From the NCBI RefSeq assembly GCF_000280905.1, contig NZ_ALAP01000017.1:36319-100318 (forward strand): DNA of 64,000 nt, read 5' to 3'. Positions within the stretch are counted from its first letter, which is position 1, and every line of letters begins with the position of its first letter. Shown here piece by piece: positions 25,212 to 34,027 of this stretch. The notes beneath the pieces were generated by a model. It was not told where the DNA came from. It saw only the letters and a program-made list of their open reading frames with translations, and searched no databases. Both the position numbers and the translations under genes were made by a program. The DNA is from Streptomyces sp. AA1529. GTDB lineage: Bacteria > Actinomycetota > Actinomycetes > Streptomycetales > Streptomycetaceae.

Positions 25212-26258
25212 TCACTTCATCCCTCTGGACCGGGTCTGCTTCTGCGAGGCCGCCGCCTCCCAGTGCTGCTTCGGGGGCCGGCCGCGTGGAGGGTTGCCGT
25301 TGGGCGTCGGTCCTGCCGCGCGGGACTCCCGTGCGGCGGCCGAGACGGCGTTCTGGTCGAAACCCGGCGTGCCGGATCGGACGGCCCCGAGCGCGTCCGT
25401 GCTCGCCGACGAGGTGCGGCGCGCGTTCGGTTCGCTCTCCAAGCCGTGCTTCGATGTCGCCTCGCCGGCCCGTCCGGCCAGGGCGGGTCGCCGGAAGCGC
25501 TCCGGCGACGCTTCGGCGCCCCGGGCCTCCCGGCTCTGGACGGGCGCGGTGCCAAAAGCCTGAGCAGGCGCGGCGTTACGGGCCTGTACGGGTGCGGCAT
25601 CCCGGAACAGGGTGGGGTCGGTCTCCCGTCCCAGGCCCGACTGCGCGCCCTGCGCCGGGGCGGCGCGCCGCGCCGCCTCCTCGACCGCCTGCAGGTGCCG
25701 GGCCTGCGCCTCGCCCGCGATCGCCCCCGTCACGGGCAGCTCCCCGCGGTCGTAGGCCGCGGCGTACTGCGGATTCTGGGTGATCATCTGAAGCGCGGCC
25801 ACCTCGACCAGTTGCTTCTCGAACGCGCCGAGTCGCCGGTACCGCTCGAATGCGGACCGCTGGTCGGGCCGGTGCGCAGTCCGTTGCGCGTACCGCAGCC
25901 GGGCCGTCTGCTGTTCGTAGCGCGGGTCGTGCTGCTGCCCGAGGTGCCGGCCCGGCTGCTGCCCGTGCCCCTGCTCGGGCGGCCCGGGATGGTGCTCGTC
26001 GCCGGCGGCGCCGCGCAGCATGACCCGCAGCTCGCGCACGGCGCGGACCATCCGGCTCGCGGCGCCGCTGCGCCGGCGTTCGGTACCGGCCCGCGGCGGG
26101 GCGGGGCGGCCCTGCCGTCCGGCCGCCGCCTGGTCCCGTGCGGCCATGGCGCGCGCCCCGTCGCGGTCGGCACTGATCTGCTGGGCCGCGAGCTGGTCGG
26201 CCACGGCGAGTTCATGGGCCAGCTCGTAGGGGTCGAGCCGGCCGGTGGGTTCGGACAT
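25212..26258 (-). CDS. Unrecognised hydrophilic, helix- and Ala/Arg-rich protein
   Basis: 348 residues, no signal peptide or membrane segment. It starts MSEPTGRLDPYELAHELAVADQLAAQQISADRDGARAMAARDQ, a predicted long helix. A basic middle (SRMVRAVRELRVMLRGAAGDEHHPG) and a conserved-looking helical block (SAFERYRRLGAFEKQLVEVAALQMITQNPQYAAAYDRGELP) follow. The C-terminal 130 residues are disordered, with repeated APVQAR/APAQAF pieces. It lies on the same strand as, and just upstream of, the Arg/Ser-repeat gene (98-base gap). Divergence from the DUF4913 gene hints at a former conjugative-element module. Confidence 0.65.
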   Translation of the reverse strand: MSEPTGRLDPYELAHELAVADQLAAQQISADRDGARAMAARDQAAAGRQGRPAPPRAGTERRRSGAASRMVRAVRELRVMLRGAAGDEHHPGPPEQGHGQQPGRHLGQQHDPRYEQQTARLRYAQRTAHRPDQRSAFERYRRLGAFEKQLVEVAALQMITQNPQYAAAYDRGELPVTGAIAGEAQARHLQAVEEAARRAAPAQGAQSGLGRETDPTLFRDAAPVQARNAAPAQAFGTAPVQSREARGAEASPERFRRPALAGRAGEATSKHGLESEPNARRTSSASTDALGAVRSGTPGFDQNAVSAAARESRAAGPTPNGNPPRGRPPKQHWEAAASQKQTRSRGMK

Positions 26259-26449
26259 GGTCGCGTCCTTCGGTCGGGTGCGGCGTGCACAGCGGACGGC
26301 GGAGGCCACGGCGGCTGGGCGGTGACCGGCGGAGGGCCCGAACAGGGCTGCGTGGCGGCCCTGCGTCCCGGTGTCCCCGCCCGGGGCGGGGCGGGGCCGA
26401 CAGTGAACCGAGCCCACCGCGCGCACGTGGTGGTGGTGTGGGGACCTCC

Positions 26450-26908
26450 ATGACGACAGCGGCAGGAGAACAGGCGATGATCGAGCCCGGGCCCGAAGAG
26501 AACTCCGGTACGGAAGAGGGCGCATCGTCCGCCCCCCAGCCCGAGTTCATCCTCTATCTGGGCGGGCAGGACTACGAAGAGGCGCTCTTCCAGCTGGTGG
26601 AGTGGACGCACAACGTGCTGCTGCCCGTCTACGGCAGGGAGACCACCTCCACAGCGCTGTGGTGCTCGCGCTGGTGGGAGCACCCGGAGGCGGTCGCACA
26701 GCTCCACGGTCTGTGGCTGGCCTGGGCGGAACTTTCCGACCCGGCGCGGGACATGACGGGTCCGGCCGCGTGGCACCGCGACTTCCTGGGCCCCGTGATG
26801 GCCACCCTGCGCGACCCCATGGGGCCCTTCGCCGGATGCAAGCCGGGCAACCACCGGCCGAAGGAAGTCCCGCAGGTGGAGCCGGCCTTCGTGGCCGCCG
26901 GCGCTTGA
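26450..26908 (+). CDS. DUF4913 domain protein
   Basis: 152 residues. The DUF4913 pattern is clear: an acidic disordered N-terminus, then ALFQLVEWTHNVLLPVYGRE, LWCSRWWEHPEAVAQLHGLWLAWAEL, and AAWHRDFLGPVMATLRDPMGPFAGC. The family is found in actinobacterial conjugative and integrative elements and nearby chromosomal islands; its function is unknown. It is divergent from the hydrophilic protein gene with 191 bases between starts. It marks the right part of the accessory segment that begins at tRNA-Ser. Confidence 0.85.
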   Translation: MTTAAGEQAMIEPGPEENSGTEEGASSAPQPEFILYLGGQDYEEALFQLVEWTHNVLLPVYGRETTSTALWCSRWWEHPEAVAQLHGLWLAWAELSDPARDMTGPAAWHRDFLGPVMATLRDPMGPFAGCKPGNHRPKEVPQVEPAFVAAGA

Positions 26909-27445
26909 GCGGCCGTCCGGTTCACCAGGGCGGGCGCAGGCTGCTCTGCGCGGCCGGCGCCGGTGATGATCGGGCGATTCACCTGACGACCGTGCTTCTC
27001 CGGCCTCGCTCATGTGCACCACTTCCTGACGTTCCACTGGTCAGCGGGGGGCCGGGCCCGGCCCCCCGCGATGCGGACGGGTCCGGCGACCTGGGGCCGA
27101 CGCGGGGTACAGCGGTCCATCCCTGCTACGGAGCGGGCCGCGAGGCGGTTCATCTCACCTGGCGCCGCTCACCCGGATCCGTAGGGCAAAGCGGGCGTCC
27201 GAGTCCCCGTTCCAGCGCTTGTCGGTGTGGCTGACGGCCGACTCGTCGGCGGCCGACTCCGCATGGACGGGGTTGCCTGGCCTGCTGCCTGCCGACCTCG
27301 ACGAGGAAGCGAGGACAGGGCGGCGAGCCGACGCCTCGCGGCCCCAGCCGGTTGGCGGCGCGAGCACACGGACATATCCGCCGAACCAGCCCGCTTGCCC
27401 CACCGGCCGTGTGCTTACACAGGCTTGACCGCTATCGTGCTCATA
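26909..27445. other. Intergenic 537 bases with a perfect palindrome
   Basis: No credible gene. The main feature is the 26-base palindrome annotated separately. The last 40 bases before the acyltransferase (27,405-27,445) are relatively AT-rich and are the likely promoter zone, although TTGACC at 27,425 and CATAAT at 27,442 are too closely spaced for a standard -35/-10 pair. Confidence 0.45.
27044..27069. terminator. Perfect 26-base GC palindrome, terminator-like
   Basis: GCGGGGGGCCGGG is followed immediately by its exact complement CCCGGCCCCCCGC. It lies 136 bases after the DUF4913 stop and could end its transcript or act in both directions. Confidence 0.6.
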
Positions 27446-28615
27446 ATGTTGCAGGCTGGTTATACGCGAGCACCGCTGCCCTCCGCCCGCCCGGCACCTC
27501 CCGCTGCGCCGGTGGAGAGACCGTCAGCGCTACCTGCATCCGCGAAGGCCGCCGGCCGCCCGGCCGGCCGCCGCGATCCGTTTCTGGACAACGCGAAGTA
27601 CCTCACCATCGTGCTGGTCGGGGTCGGGCATCTGTGGGCGCCCATGCAGGGCGACAGCCGCGCCGCCGGTGCCCTGTACGCCACGGTCTACGCCTTCCAC
27701 ATGCCGGCCTTCATCGTGATCTCCGGCTATCTCTCCCGGAGTTACGAGGGCACACCGCGCCAGATCGTGCGACTGGTGACGGGCGTCCTGGTGCCGTATC
27801 TGGCGTTCCAGACGGTCTACACGCTCTTCATGCGGTGGCTCGACAATCCGCAGCGGGAGTTCCACTACCAGGAGCCGGGGTTCGCGCTCTGGTTCCTCGT
27901 CGCCCTGTTCGTGTGGCGGCTGACCACGCCGGTGTGGAAGAACCTGCGCTGGCCGGTGCCTGTGGCGCTGGCGATCGCCGTCGGTGCGAGTGTCACGCCG
28001 AGCGTCGGCAACGATCTGGACCTGATGCGCATCGCCCAGTTCCTGCCCTTCTTCGTGCTGGGGCTGCAACTGCGGCCGGAGCACTTCGCGCTCGTGCAGC
28101 AGCGTGCGGCACGGTGGCTCGCGGTGCCGGTGACGGCCTGTGCGCTGCTGCTGGCCTACTGGGCGGTGCCGCGGATGTCCTCGGGCTGGTTCCTGCGGGA
28201 GAAGTCGGCGGCGGAGATGGGGGTCCCCGCCTGGGTCGGCGCGACCATGGTCCTGGCCGTCTTCGGCTGCGGCCTGGTGCTGACGGCGTGCTTCCTGGCC
28301 TGGGTTCCCCGTCGGCACATGTGGTTCACCACGCTGGGCGCGGGCACGCTGTACGCCTATCTGCTGCATGTGTATCCGATCAAGCTCTCCCGCGAACTGG
28401 ACTGGTACAGCCTGGACTGGGTGGGTCACCCGGCGGGCCGTGTCGCCCTGACGGTGCTGGTGGCAGCGATGATGACGCTGCTGTGCACGTCTCCCGTGCG
28501 AAAACTGTTCCGCCCTCTGATGGAGCCGGACATGCCGTGGTTCTTCCGGGGCGGCCGGCGGACAGGGGTCGCGACACACGGCAAGCGGCCGCGGCGGGGC
28601 CACCGGGCAGCCTGA
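27446..28615 (+). CDS. Acyltransferase-3 family membrane protein
   Basis: About 389 residues with around ten membrane helices. The N-terminal 45 residues are Pro/Ala-rich; the domain starts at RDPFLDNAKYLTIVLVGVGHLW. HMPAFIVISGYLSR near residue 90 is the family signature with the catalytic-type histidine and glycine. LHVYPIKLSREL near residue 310 and a basic cytoplasmic tail follow. Such proteins O-acylate sugars or cell-surface polymers; this subgroup resembles fucose 4-O-acetylase-like and YcfT-like proteins. The substrate is unknown. The ATG at 27446 was chosen; the GTG codons upstream are possible. Confidence 0.85.
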   Translation: MLQAGYTRAPLPSARPAPPAAPVERPSALPASAKAAGRPAGRRDPFLDNAKYLTIVLVGVGHLWAPMQGDSRAAGALYATVYAFHMPAFIVISGYLSRSYEGTPRQIVRLVTGVLVPYLAFQTVYTLFMRWLDNPQREFHYQEPGFALWFLVALFVWRLTTPVWKNLRWPVPVALAIAVGASVTPSVGNDLDLMRIAQFLPFFVLGLQLRPEHFALVQQRAARWLAVPVTACALLLAYWAVPRMSSGWFLREKSAAEMGVPAWVGATMVLAVFGCGLVLTACFLAWVPRRHMWFTTLGAGTLYAYLLHVYPIKLSRELDWYSLDWVGHPAGRVALTVLVAAMMTLLCTSPVRKLFRPLMEPDMPWFFRGGRRTGVATHGKRPRRGHRAA

Positions 28616-28714
28616 TCGGTTCGATCGGTTCACCGCACCGTCGACGGACGGTCGTCGCCAGGGATGCCCGGCGCGGCCGGTGACGTGGTTGTCCGGCTAC
28701 CCACCCCCGTTCTT

Positions 28715-28728
28715 CTACAGTGCTGTAG
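28715..28728. promoter_or_regulatory. 14-bp dyad, copy 1, upstream of terD
   Basis: CTACAGTGCTGTAG: 6-base arms CTACAG/CTGTAG around TG, ending 60 bases before the first TerD gene. The identical 14-mer occurs at 30246-30259 in front of spo0M. It is probably an operator for a shared regulator; the regulator is unknown. Confidence 0.65.
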
Positions 28729-28788
28729 TTTTTCATCGGAGGCCTCGAACCGAGGGCTCCGGGTCCGACGGCACGGAAGGAGAAGAAC

Positions 28789-29364
28789 ATGGGAGTTTCC
28801 CTGGCCAAGGGTGGCAACGTCTCGCTCAGCAAGGAGGCACCGGGGCTCAGCGCCGTCCTGGTCGGCCTGGGCTGGGACGTGCGGACCACCACCGGCACCG
28901 ACCACGACCTCGACGCCTCGGCCCTGCTGTGCGACGAGAGCGGCAAGGTCGTCTCCGACCAGCACTTCGTCTTCTACAACAACCTCAAGAGCCCGGACGG
29001 TTCCGTCGAGCACACCGGCGACAACCTCACCGGCGAGGGAGAAGGCGACGACGAGGTCGTCAAGGTGAATCTGGCCGCCGTTCCCACTGACGTCGCGAAG
29101 ATCGTCTTCCCCGTCTCCATTCACGACGCCGAAGCGCGCTCGCAGAACTTCGGGCAGGTGCGCAACGCCTTCATCCGGGTCGTCAACCAGGCGGACAACC
29201 AGGAGATCGCCCGCTACGACCTGACCGAGGACGCCGCGGCGGAGACCGCGATGGTCTTCGGAGAGCTGTACCGGCACGGCGCCGAGTGGAAGTTCCGCGC
29301 CGTCGGCCAGGGCTACGCCTCCGGGCTGGCCGGAATCGCGGCCGACTTCGGCGTCAACGTCTGA
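28789..29364 (+). CDS. TerD family protein
   Basis: 191 residues, canonical TerD length, starting [32 protein letters not shown]. The calcium-binding acidic motifs are intact: [13 protein letters not shown] and [17 protein letters not shown]. TerD proteins bind Ca2+ and are linked to tellurite resistance, stress and phage tolerance, and to development in Streptomyces. AAGGAG precedes the ATG. A 14-bp dyad shared with the downstream spo0M gene lies 60 bases upstream, suggesting joint control. Confidence 0.95.
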   Translation: MGVSLAKGGNVSLSKEAPGLSAVLVGLGWDVRTTTGTDHDLDASALLCDESGKVVSDQHFVFYNNLKSPDGSVEHTGDNLTGEGEGDDEVVKVNLAAVPTDVAKIVFPVSIHDAEARSQNFGQVRNAFIRVVNQADNQEIARYDLTEDAAAETAMVFGELYRHGAEWKFRAVGQGYASGLAGIAADFGVNV

Positions 29365-29503
29365 CACCGGCGGACAGCATCATTGCCCCCGCCGTGCACC
29401 ACAGGGCGGCATTCTTCCCGACCTGGACACCTCCTCCCTGCCGTCCGCTGCCCTCCACTGCCGCCCCCAGCCATCCCCCGCCACGCGAACCGAGGTACCT
29501 GAG

Positions 29504-30085
29504 ATGTCCGTGAACCTCTCCAAAGGCCAGCAGATCAGCCTGACCAAATCCGGCGGTGGCTCGCTCACCAAGGTGCGCATGGGGCTGGGCTGGCAGGCCG
29601 CGCCCCGCAAGGGATTCCTCGCCAAACTCGCCGGAACCCGCGAGATCGATCTGGACGCCTCCGCGGTACTGTTCGCGGCCGGCGAGCCCGCCGATGTCGT
29701 GTTCTTCCAGCATCTGGTCAGCGACGACGGTTCCGTACAGCACAGTGGTGACAACCTCGTCGGCGGCACCGGTGCGGGCGACGACGAGTCCATCAGCGTG
29801 TCCCTCGAAGGTGTCCCGCCGCAGGTGGACCAGATCATCTTCACGGTGAACTCCTTCACCGGTCAGACCTTCGAGGAAGTGCAGGACGCGTACTGCCGCC
29901 TGATCGACGAGACGTCCGGTGAGGAGCTCGCGCGCTACACCCTGACCGGAGGCGGTCCGCACACGGCGCAGATCATGGCCAAGGTGCACCGCTCCGGCGG
30001 AGGATGGCAGATGGCCGCCATCGGGGAGCCGGCACAGGGCCGCACCTTCCAGGACCTGCTGCCTGTCATCGCCCGTCACCTGTGA
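29504..30085 (+). CDS. TerD family protein (second copy, divergent)
   Basis: 193 residues starting MSVNLSKGQQISLTKSGGGSLTKVRMGLGW. DIDLDAS of the family appears as EIDLDASAVLF, and the second calcium loop as HSGDNLVGGTGAGDDESI. It carries a basic insert (QAAPRKGFLAKLAGTR) absent from the first copy, typical of the TerD subtype named after TerX-like proteins. It follows the first terD gene by 139 bases in the same direction. The two paralogues are too different to be a recent duplication. Confidence 0.94.
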   Translation: MSVNLSKGQQISLTKSGGGSLTKVRMGLGWQAAPRKGFLAKLAGTREIDLDASAVLFAAGEPADVVFFQHLVSDDGSVQHSGDNLVGGTGAGDDESISVSLEGVPPQVDQIIFTVNSFTGQTFEEVQDAYCRLIDETSGEELARYTLTGGGPHTAQIMAKVHRSGGGWQMAAIGEPAQGRTFQDLLPVIARHL

Positions 30086-30245
30086 CCCTCCGCCGTGCGG
30101 CCGGTCGCGGCCGGCCGCACGGTCGGGCCGCCCGGACTCCGGCGCCGGGCGCGGTGTTCCCGCGGAGCCCGTTCACTGCACCGGGCCCACCGGTGCACCC
30201 CTGAGCCGGCCGACGGGAACACCGCTGTCGGCGGCGACTTGAAAA

Positions 30246-30259
30246 CTACAGTGCTGTAG
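30246..30259. promoter_or_regulatory. 14-bp dyad, copy 2, upstream of spo0M
   Basis: Exact second copy of CTACAGTGCTGTAG, 102 bases before the Spo0M start and in the same orientation of its TG centre as copy 1. Flanks differ (AAAA before, AGGCC after), so only the dyad is conserved. Confidence 0.65.
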
Positions 30260-30361
30260 AGGCCTGCCGTAGCGTGGGGCCCTGCGGCGGACACGTCCCG
30301 TGACCGGGGCGGGACCGCCCGCACTCAAGCGTCGGCAGACAAGTGAAGGAGAACGCCCGCG

Positions 30362-31363
30362 ATGGTGTTCAAACGGCTTCTCGGAGCTCTCGGGGTGGGC
30401 GGCCCCTCGGTGGACACGGTCCTGGACGACGGGCCGGCGCGACCGGGTGGCCCGCTCAGCGGCCAGGTGCATCTCGAAGGTGGCTCCGCCGACTGCGAGA
30501 TCGAGCAGATCACTCTCGAACTCGTCGCCCGCGTCGAGGCGGAACACGGTGACGAGGAGCACGAGGGCGTGGTCGCTTTCGACCGCCTCACGGTGGGCGG
30601 CGGGTTCCGGCTCACCGAGGGTGAGCGGCGCAGCGTGCCCTTCACCGTCACCCTTCCGTGGGAGACGCCGATCACCGAGCTGCACGGCCAGCCCCTCGGC
30701 GTGGTCCTCGGAATCCGGACGGAGCTCGCGGTCGCGGGAGCCAAGGACAAGGGCGACCTCGACCCGCTCCGGGTGGCACCGCTTCCCGCGCAGGAAGGCG
30801 TGCTGGAGGCCCTGGGACAGCTCGGGTTCGGCTTCACGTCCGCGGACCTGGAACTGGGCCACATCCACGGCACGGGACAGACCCTGCCCTTCTACCAGGA
30901 GATCGAACTCTCCCCCGCCCCGCAGTACGCCCACGCCGTCAACGAGGTGGAGGTGACCTTCCTCGCCGCCCCGGGCGGTATGGAGGTCGTCCTGGAGGCC
31001 GACAAGCGCGGCGGGCTCTTCTCCGAGGGACACGACGCCGTCAACCGCTTCGCGGTCGGCCACGAAGGCGCCGAGCACGTCGACTGGAACGCCGAAGTCG
31101 ACGCCTGGGTCCGGCAGCTGGTCGAGCACCACGGCGGCGGCCACGCAGCAGGCCACTCCGGGTACGTACCGCACCCGGGCCATGGACTCCACCACCACGA
31201 CACCTCTCACGACGGTCACCACCGCTCCGGGCCGAGCACCGGTGCCGTCGTCGCCGGTGCGGCGGCGGGCGTCGCCGTCGGCGTGGTCGGGGGATTCGTG
31301 GCCGCCGAGGTCATCGACGAGGTCTTCGACGACGACGAGGACGAGGGAGACGACGAGGACTGA
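30362..31363 (+). CDS. Sporulation protein Spo0M family, with acidic membrane tail
   Basis: 333 residues. The N-terminal 235 residues are the arrestin-like Spo0M fold (VFKRLLGALGVGGPSVDTVLDDGPARPGGPLSGQVHL, LPFYQEIELSP). Spo0M controls sporulation onset in Bacillus and is common in streptomycetes. The C-terminus adds a His-rich stretch (GHGLHHHDTSHDGHH), a Gly/Val/Ala-rich hydrophobic segment (residues about 293-316), and a poly-acidic tail ending DDDEDEGDDED. AAGGAGAA precedes the ATG. The shared dyad places it in the same presumed regulon as the TerD genes. Confidence 0.92.
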   Translation: MVFKRLLGALGVGGPSVDTVLDDGPARPGGPLSGQVHLEGGSADCEIEQITLELVARVEAEHGDEEHEGVVAFDRLTVGGGFRLTEGERRSVPFTVTLPWETPITELHGQPLGVVLGIRTELAVAGAKDKGDLDPLRVAPLPAQEGVLEALGQLGFGFTSADLELGHIHGTGQTLPFYQEIELSPAPQYAHAVNEVEVTFLAAPGGMEVVLEADKRGGLFSEGHDAVNRFAVGHEGAEHVDWNAEVDAWVRQLVEHHGGGHAAGHSGYVPHPGHGLHHHDTSHDGHHRSGPSTGAVVAGAAAGVAVGVVGGFVAAEVIDEVFDDDEDEGDDED

Positions 31364-31576
31364 GCGCCGGGCGGCCGGCCGCGGGGGCGTGTCCCCGGCC
31401 GTGCCGGCCGGCCCCCTGCGGCCCCTTCCCCCTGCTGCTCCGCAGGCGGGCTCTGCGCCGATGTCCGCCTCGCCGTGGACCCGTTGTCAGTGGCCTGCGG
31501 CACGATGCACGGCAGGTGACGGCCCGTCGGCCGAGGGCCGTCACGGCTGTCGTCACGAAGGGGGAGGGGTGCTGCT

Positions 31577-32920
31577 GTGCGCAGGCCGGTCGCAGGTGAG
31601 GTGCAGGTTCACTACGGTCAGATCTACGTGCACGCTCCGGGCAGCCTGAATCCGGATCTTTGCGAGGCGTTCGCAGGCCAGAGCGGGGGCCTGTGCGGGG
31701 CGGCGGTCCCGGGGGCGCTCTGGCTGAACACCGGGCTGCACACGGGAGACGTCGGCTTCGCCGTGGAAGTCCACGACGAGGAACCCCCGCTGGACCCGGG
31801 CTGGGAGGACGTCGTGGAGGTGTCCTTCCACCCGGAGTCGGAGGACACCTGCCTGGTGTCGTGGGCGGGTCAGGCCGCATGGGACCTCGGTCTCGCCCGG
31901 ACCGACTACCGGGTGCGGTACTGCGGCCGGGGGATGGACGAGGGGCGGGAACTCGACACCAGACTGTCCGGCGAGCCGGCGGCGGACAGCTACCTCCTGC
32001 AATTCTGGCCCGCACCGCCGCAGGCGGACCGTGTGGTCCGCCAGGCCTCACGAGCGGCCGCCTACTGGAACCGCTTCGCGCGGCAACTCCCCCCACCGCC
32101 CACACCGGAACAGCGCGCCGAAGCCGAACGCCTGGCCCGTCGGGCAGCGGAGCGGGCAGCCGAGGAGCGGCGCCTGCACTTCGAGCGATGGGAGTGGGGC
32201 GGTCGGTCGCCGAGCGGGCGGCTGCGCGACGTCCGTGGCAACGTCCGCGGGCTGCTCCGTTTCGACAGCGAGTTGGTGCACACGCTGGGCGCCGCGCCTT
32301 CCGAGGTGCAGCGCGCGGTGGCGGCGCTGGCCGCCCGGCGGGCCTGCGAGGCGGCGGGCCTCCTGGACATTTCCTGGGTCGCTCGGGCACTCACCGCGGT
32401 GGCGGAAAGACGTCCCCTGCCACCGCCCTTCGACGACGCGGACCGGATGTGGGAGACGCTGTGCTCCGACCCGCAGGTCCCGAGCCGGTCGGTGCGCAGG
32501 GCGGAGCCTCCCGAGCGGCCGCCCTACCGTCCGCTGCCGTCTCGGTCAGCGGCCGGGCCGACGTGGGACGCGGCCTCGGAGCCGGGGGACGTCGAACGGA
32601 AAGCAGGCCTCGGCCGCTCGCCGGGCAGGCTCCCGTCCACGCCGGCCGGTGACAGGCCGGTCTCCCTCGGAGAGGTGCCACCTCTCGTCGCGGTGGTATG
32701 CGCCTCCGGCGCCTCCGGCAGTTCCGGCACTTCCGGCACTTCGAATGGCCCCGAGCGGATCTCCCAGCCGCACTTCGCTCTTCCTGCCGTGCTCGCCGCT
32801 GCCGACCCCGATCCGCTGAAGGCGGCGCTGGACGCTGTGTGGCACGCGGTGGGCACGTACGGCGTGCACTACCCGGAGTTGCTGGAGGAGGTCCGGTCGT
32901 GTGCGGCACCGACGGAGTGA
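31577..32920 (+). CDS. Conserved streptomycete protein of unknown function
   Basis: 447 residues starting at a GTG (MRRPVAGEVQVHYGQIYVHAPGSLNPDLCEAFAGQSGGLC). Residues 1-155 look like a beta-rich domain (GFAVEVHDEEPPLDPGWEDVVEVSFHPESEDTCLVSW). A charged helix (EQRAEAERLARRAAERAAEERRLHFERWEWGGR) follows, then a second helical domain (VQRAVAALAARRACEAAGLLDISWVARAL) and a Pro/Ser-rich tail. No catalytic motif or export signal. Start uncertain; the upstream GGGGGAGGGG (31,560-31,568) fits the GTG at 31577. Function not assigned. Confidence 0.75.
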   Translation: MRRPVAGEVQVHYGQIYVHAPGSLNPDLCEAFAGQSGGLCGAAVPGALWLNTGLHTGDVGFAVEVHDEEPPLDPGWEDVVEVSFHPESEDTCLVSWAGQAAWDLGLARTDYRVRYCGRGMDEGRELDTRLSGEPAADSYLLQFWPAPPQADRVVRQASRAAAYWNRFARQLPPPPTPEQRAEAERLARRAAERAAEERRLHFERWEWGGRSPSGRLRDVRGNVRGLLRFDSELVHTLGAAPSEVQRAVAALAARRACEAAGLLDISWVARALTAVAERRPLPPPFDDADRMWETLCSDPQVPSRSVRRAEPPERPPYRPLPSRSAAGPTWDAASEPGDVERKAGLGRSPGRLPSTPAGDRPVSLGEVPPLVAVVCASGASGSSGTSGTSNGPERISQPHFALPAVLAAADPDPLKAALDAVWHAVGTYGVHYPELLEEVRSCAAPTE

Positions 32921-33022
32921 GCCCGGCCGGTGGACCCCACGGTTCCTCGGACAGGTCCGCGGGGCGCGGCCTCGACGGACCCGTCCCGGTGGTGGCCGGT
33001 CCGTGGAGCCCTTGAGGCGACT

Positions 33023-33061
33023 GGCATATCGTTTGTCGATACTATCGAGAAACGATATGCC
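33023..33061. promoter_or_regulatory. Double TATCG-N5-CGATA palindrome upstream of the DUF2975/XRE pair
   Basis: GGCATATCGTTT (33023-33034) and AAACGATATGCC (33050-33061) are perfect 12-base complements. Inside, each half is itself a dyad: TATCG-TTTGT-CGATA then TATCG-AGAAA-CGATA. It ends 20 bases before the DUF2975 start, so it overlaps the promoter or leader and is a likely autoregulatory operator. Confidence 0.75.
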
Positions 33062-33081
33062 ACTGCGGGCAGGGGGAGAAC

Positions 33082-33705
33082 ATGAGCACCACGTCCTGGT
33101 GGAGCCGGACCGACAGCCGGCTCCTGGAAGCGGCTCTGGGCCTGGCTGTTGTCCTGGTCGGCGTCTTCGGGGTGCTGCTTCCGGCGCTCGGCGTGGTCGG
33201 GCTGGGGGACGGACGCGTGAACACCGTCGAGGTCGAGCCCGGGACGGCGGCCCGCATACCGGAGAAGGTGTCCGCCGCGGCGACGGGCCACGGCATGACC
33301 CTCACCGGCACGCGGCAGGCAGAGCTCGTCCTCGCCGACCCCGGCCCGGGGCAGCGGCTGCTGCTCGCCCTTCCGGAGGTCGTCGGCAGCCTGCTCCTGC
33401 TCCTCGTCCTGGTGCTGCTCTTCAAGGTGGCCCGACCCCTCAGCGGCGGCGACATCTTCGTACCGGCGAACGCCCGGCGCCTGAGCGCCATCGGACTCAC
33501 GGTGCTGGTGCAGGCCGTTCTCACCCCGGTGCTGCCGGCGCTCACCACGGAGATGCTGGTGCACGGCTCCCCCATGGCCGAGCAGATACCGTTCTCGGTC
33601 ACCTTCACCGGAGAACATGTCCTGCTGGCCTTCCTCGTCCTGGCGCTGGGAGAGGTCTTCCGGCGCGGAACGACGCTGCGCGCCGATACCGAGGGACTGG
33701 TCTGA
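33082..33705 (+). CDS. DUF2975 membrane protein
   Basis: 207 residues with four membrane helices: about 16-40 (ALGLAVVLVGVFGVLLPALGVVGL), 93-113 (LPEVVGSLLLLLVLVLLF), 130-150 and 175-195. DUF2975 proteins are small four-helix membrane proteins that almost always pair with a Cro/C1-type regulator, as here. GGGGGAG lies seven bases before the ATG. The TGATG overlap with the next gene couples their translation. Possibly a membrane sensor for the regulator, which is inference from the pairing. Confidence 0.88.
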   Translation: MSTTSWWSRTDSRLLEAALGLAVVLVGVFGVLLPALGVVGLGDGRVNTVEVEPGTAARIPEKVSAAATGHGMTLTGTRQAELVLADPGPGQRLLLALPEVVGSLLLLLVLVLLFKVARPLSGGDIFVPANARRLSAIGLTVLVQAVLTPVLPALTTEMLVHGSPMAEQIPFSVTFTGEHVLLAFLVLALGEVFRRGTTLRADTEGLV

Positions 33706-33929
33706 TGCCACCGGAAGAGGAGCACCGGGTACGGATCCATCTGGACCGGCTGCTGGCCGAGCGGGGCATGACCCTGTCCGAACTGGCGGCCAGGGTCGGG
33801 GTGACCGTGGTCAACCTCTCCGTTCTCAAGAACGACCGGGCGAAGGCGATCCGCTTCTCCACTCTCACCGCGCTCTGCCGCGAACTGGACTGCCAGCCCG
33901 GCGACCTGCTCAGCGTCCGCCCGGACTGA
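33705..33929 (+). CDS. Cro/C1-type HTH regulator paired with DUF2975
   Basis: 74 residues. The helix-turn-helix is MTLSELAARVGVTVVNLSVLKNDRAKAIRFSTLTALCRELDCQPGDLL, the YozG-like XRE form with a short basic recognition helix. The ATG overlaps the DUF2975 stop (TGATG). The double palindrome upstream of the pair is the obvious candidate target, giving a self-regulated two-gene unit. Confidence 0.93.
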   Translation: MPPEEEHRVRIHLDRLLAERGMTLSELAARVGVTVVNLSVLKNDRAKAIRFSTLTALCRELDCQPGDLLSVRPD

Positions 33930-34027
33930 CCGCCCGGACGCCACCCGTCCTCCGCGGCGGCCGGGCACCGGCAGCGCTCTCCCGGTGCCCGGCGGAACCG
34001 GGCCGATGCCTGGCGGAACCGGGCCGG

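Noticed and set aside
27155..27403. Several short frames between DUF4913 and the acyltransferase
   Set aside because: They overlap each other on both strands without ribosome sites or recognisable motifs.
19299..27445. Right attachment-site copy of the tRNA-Ser 3' end
   Set aside because: No second copy of TTCGAATCTCGTATCCTCC was seen downstream, and no integrase; the island boundary therefore stays unproven.
27420..27450. Standard promoter in front of the acyltransferase
   Set aside because: TTGACC and CATAAT are only 11 bases apart, too short for a -35/-10 pair.
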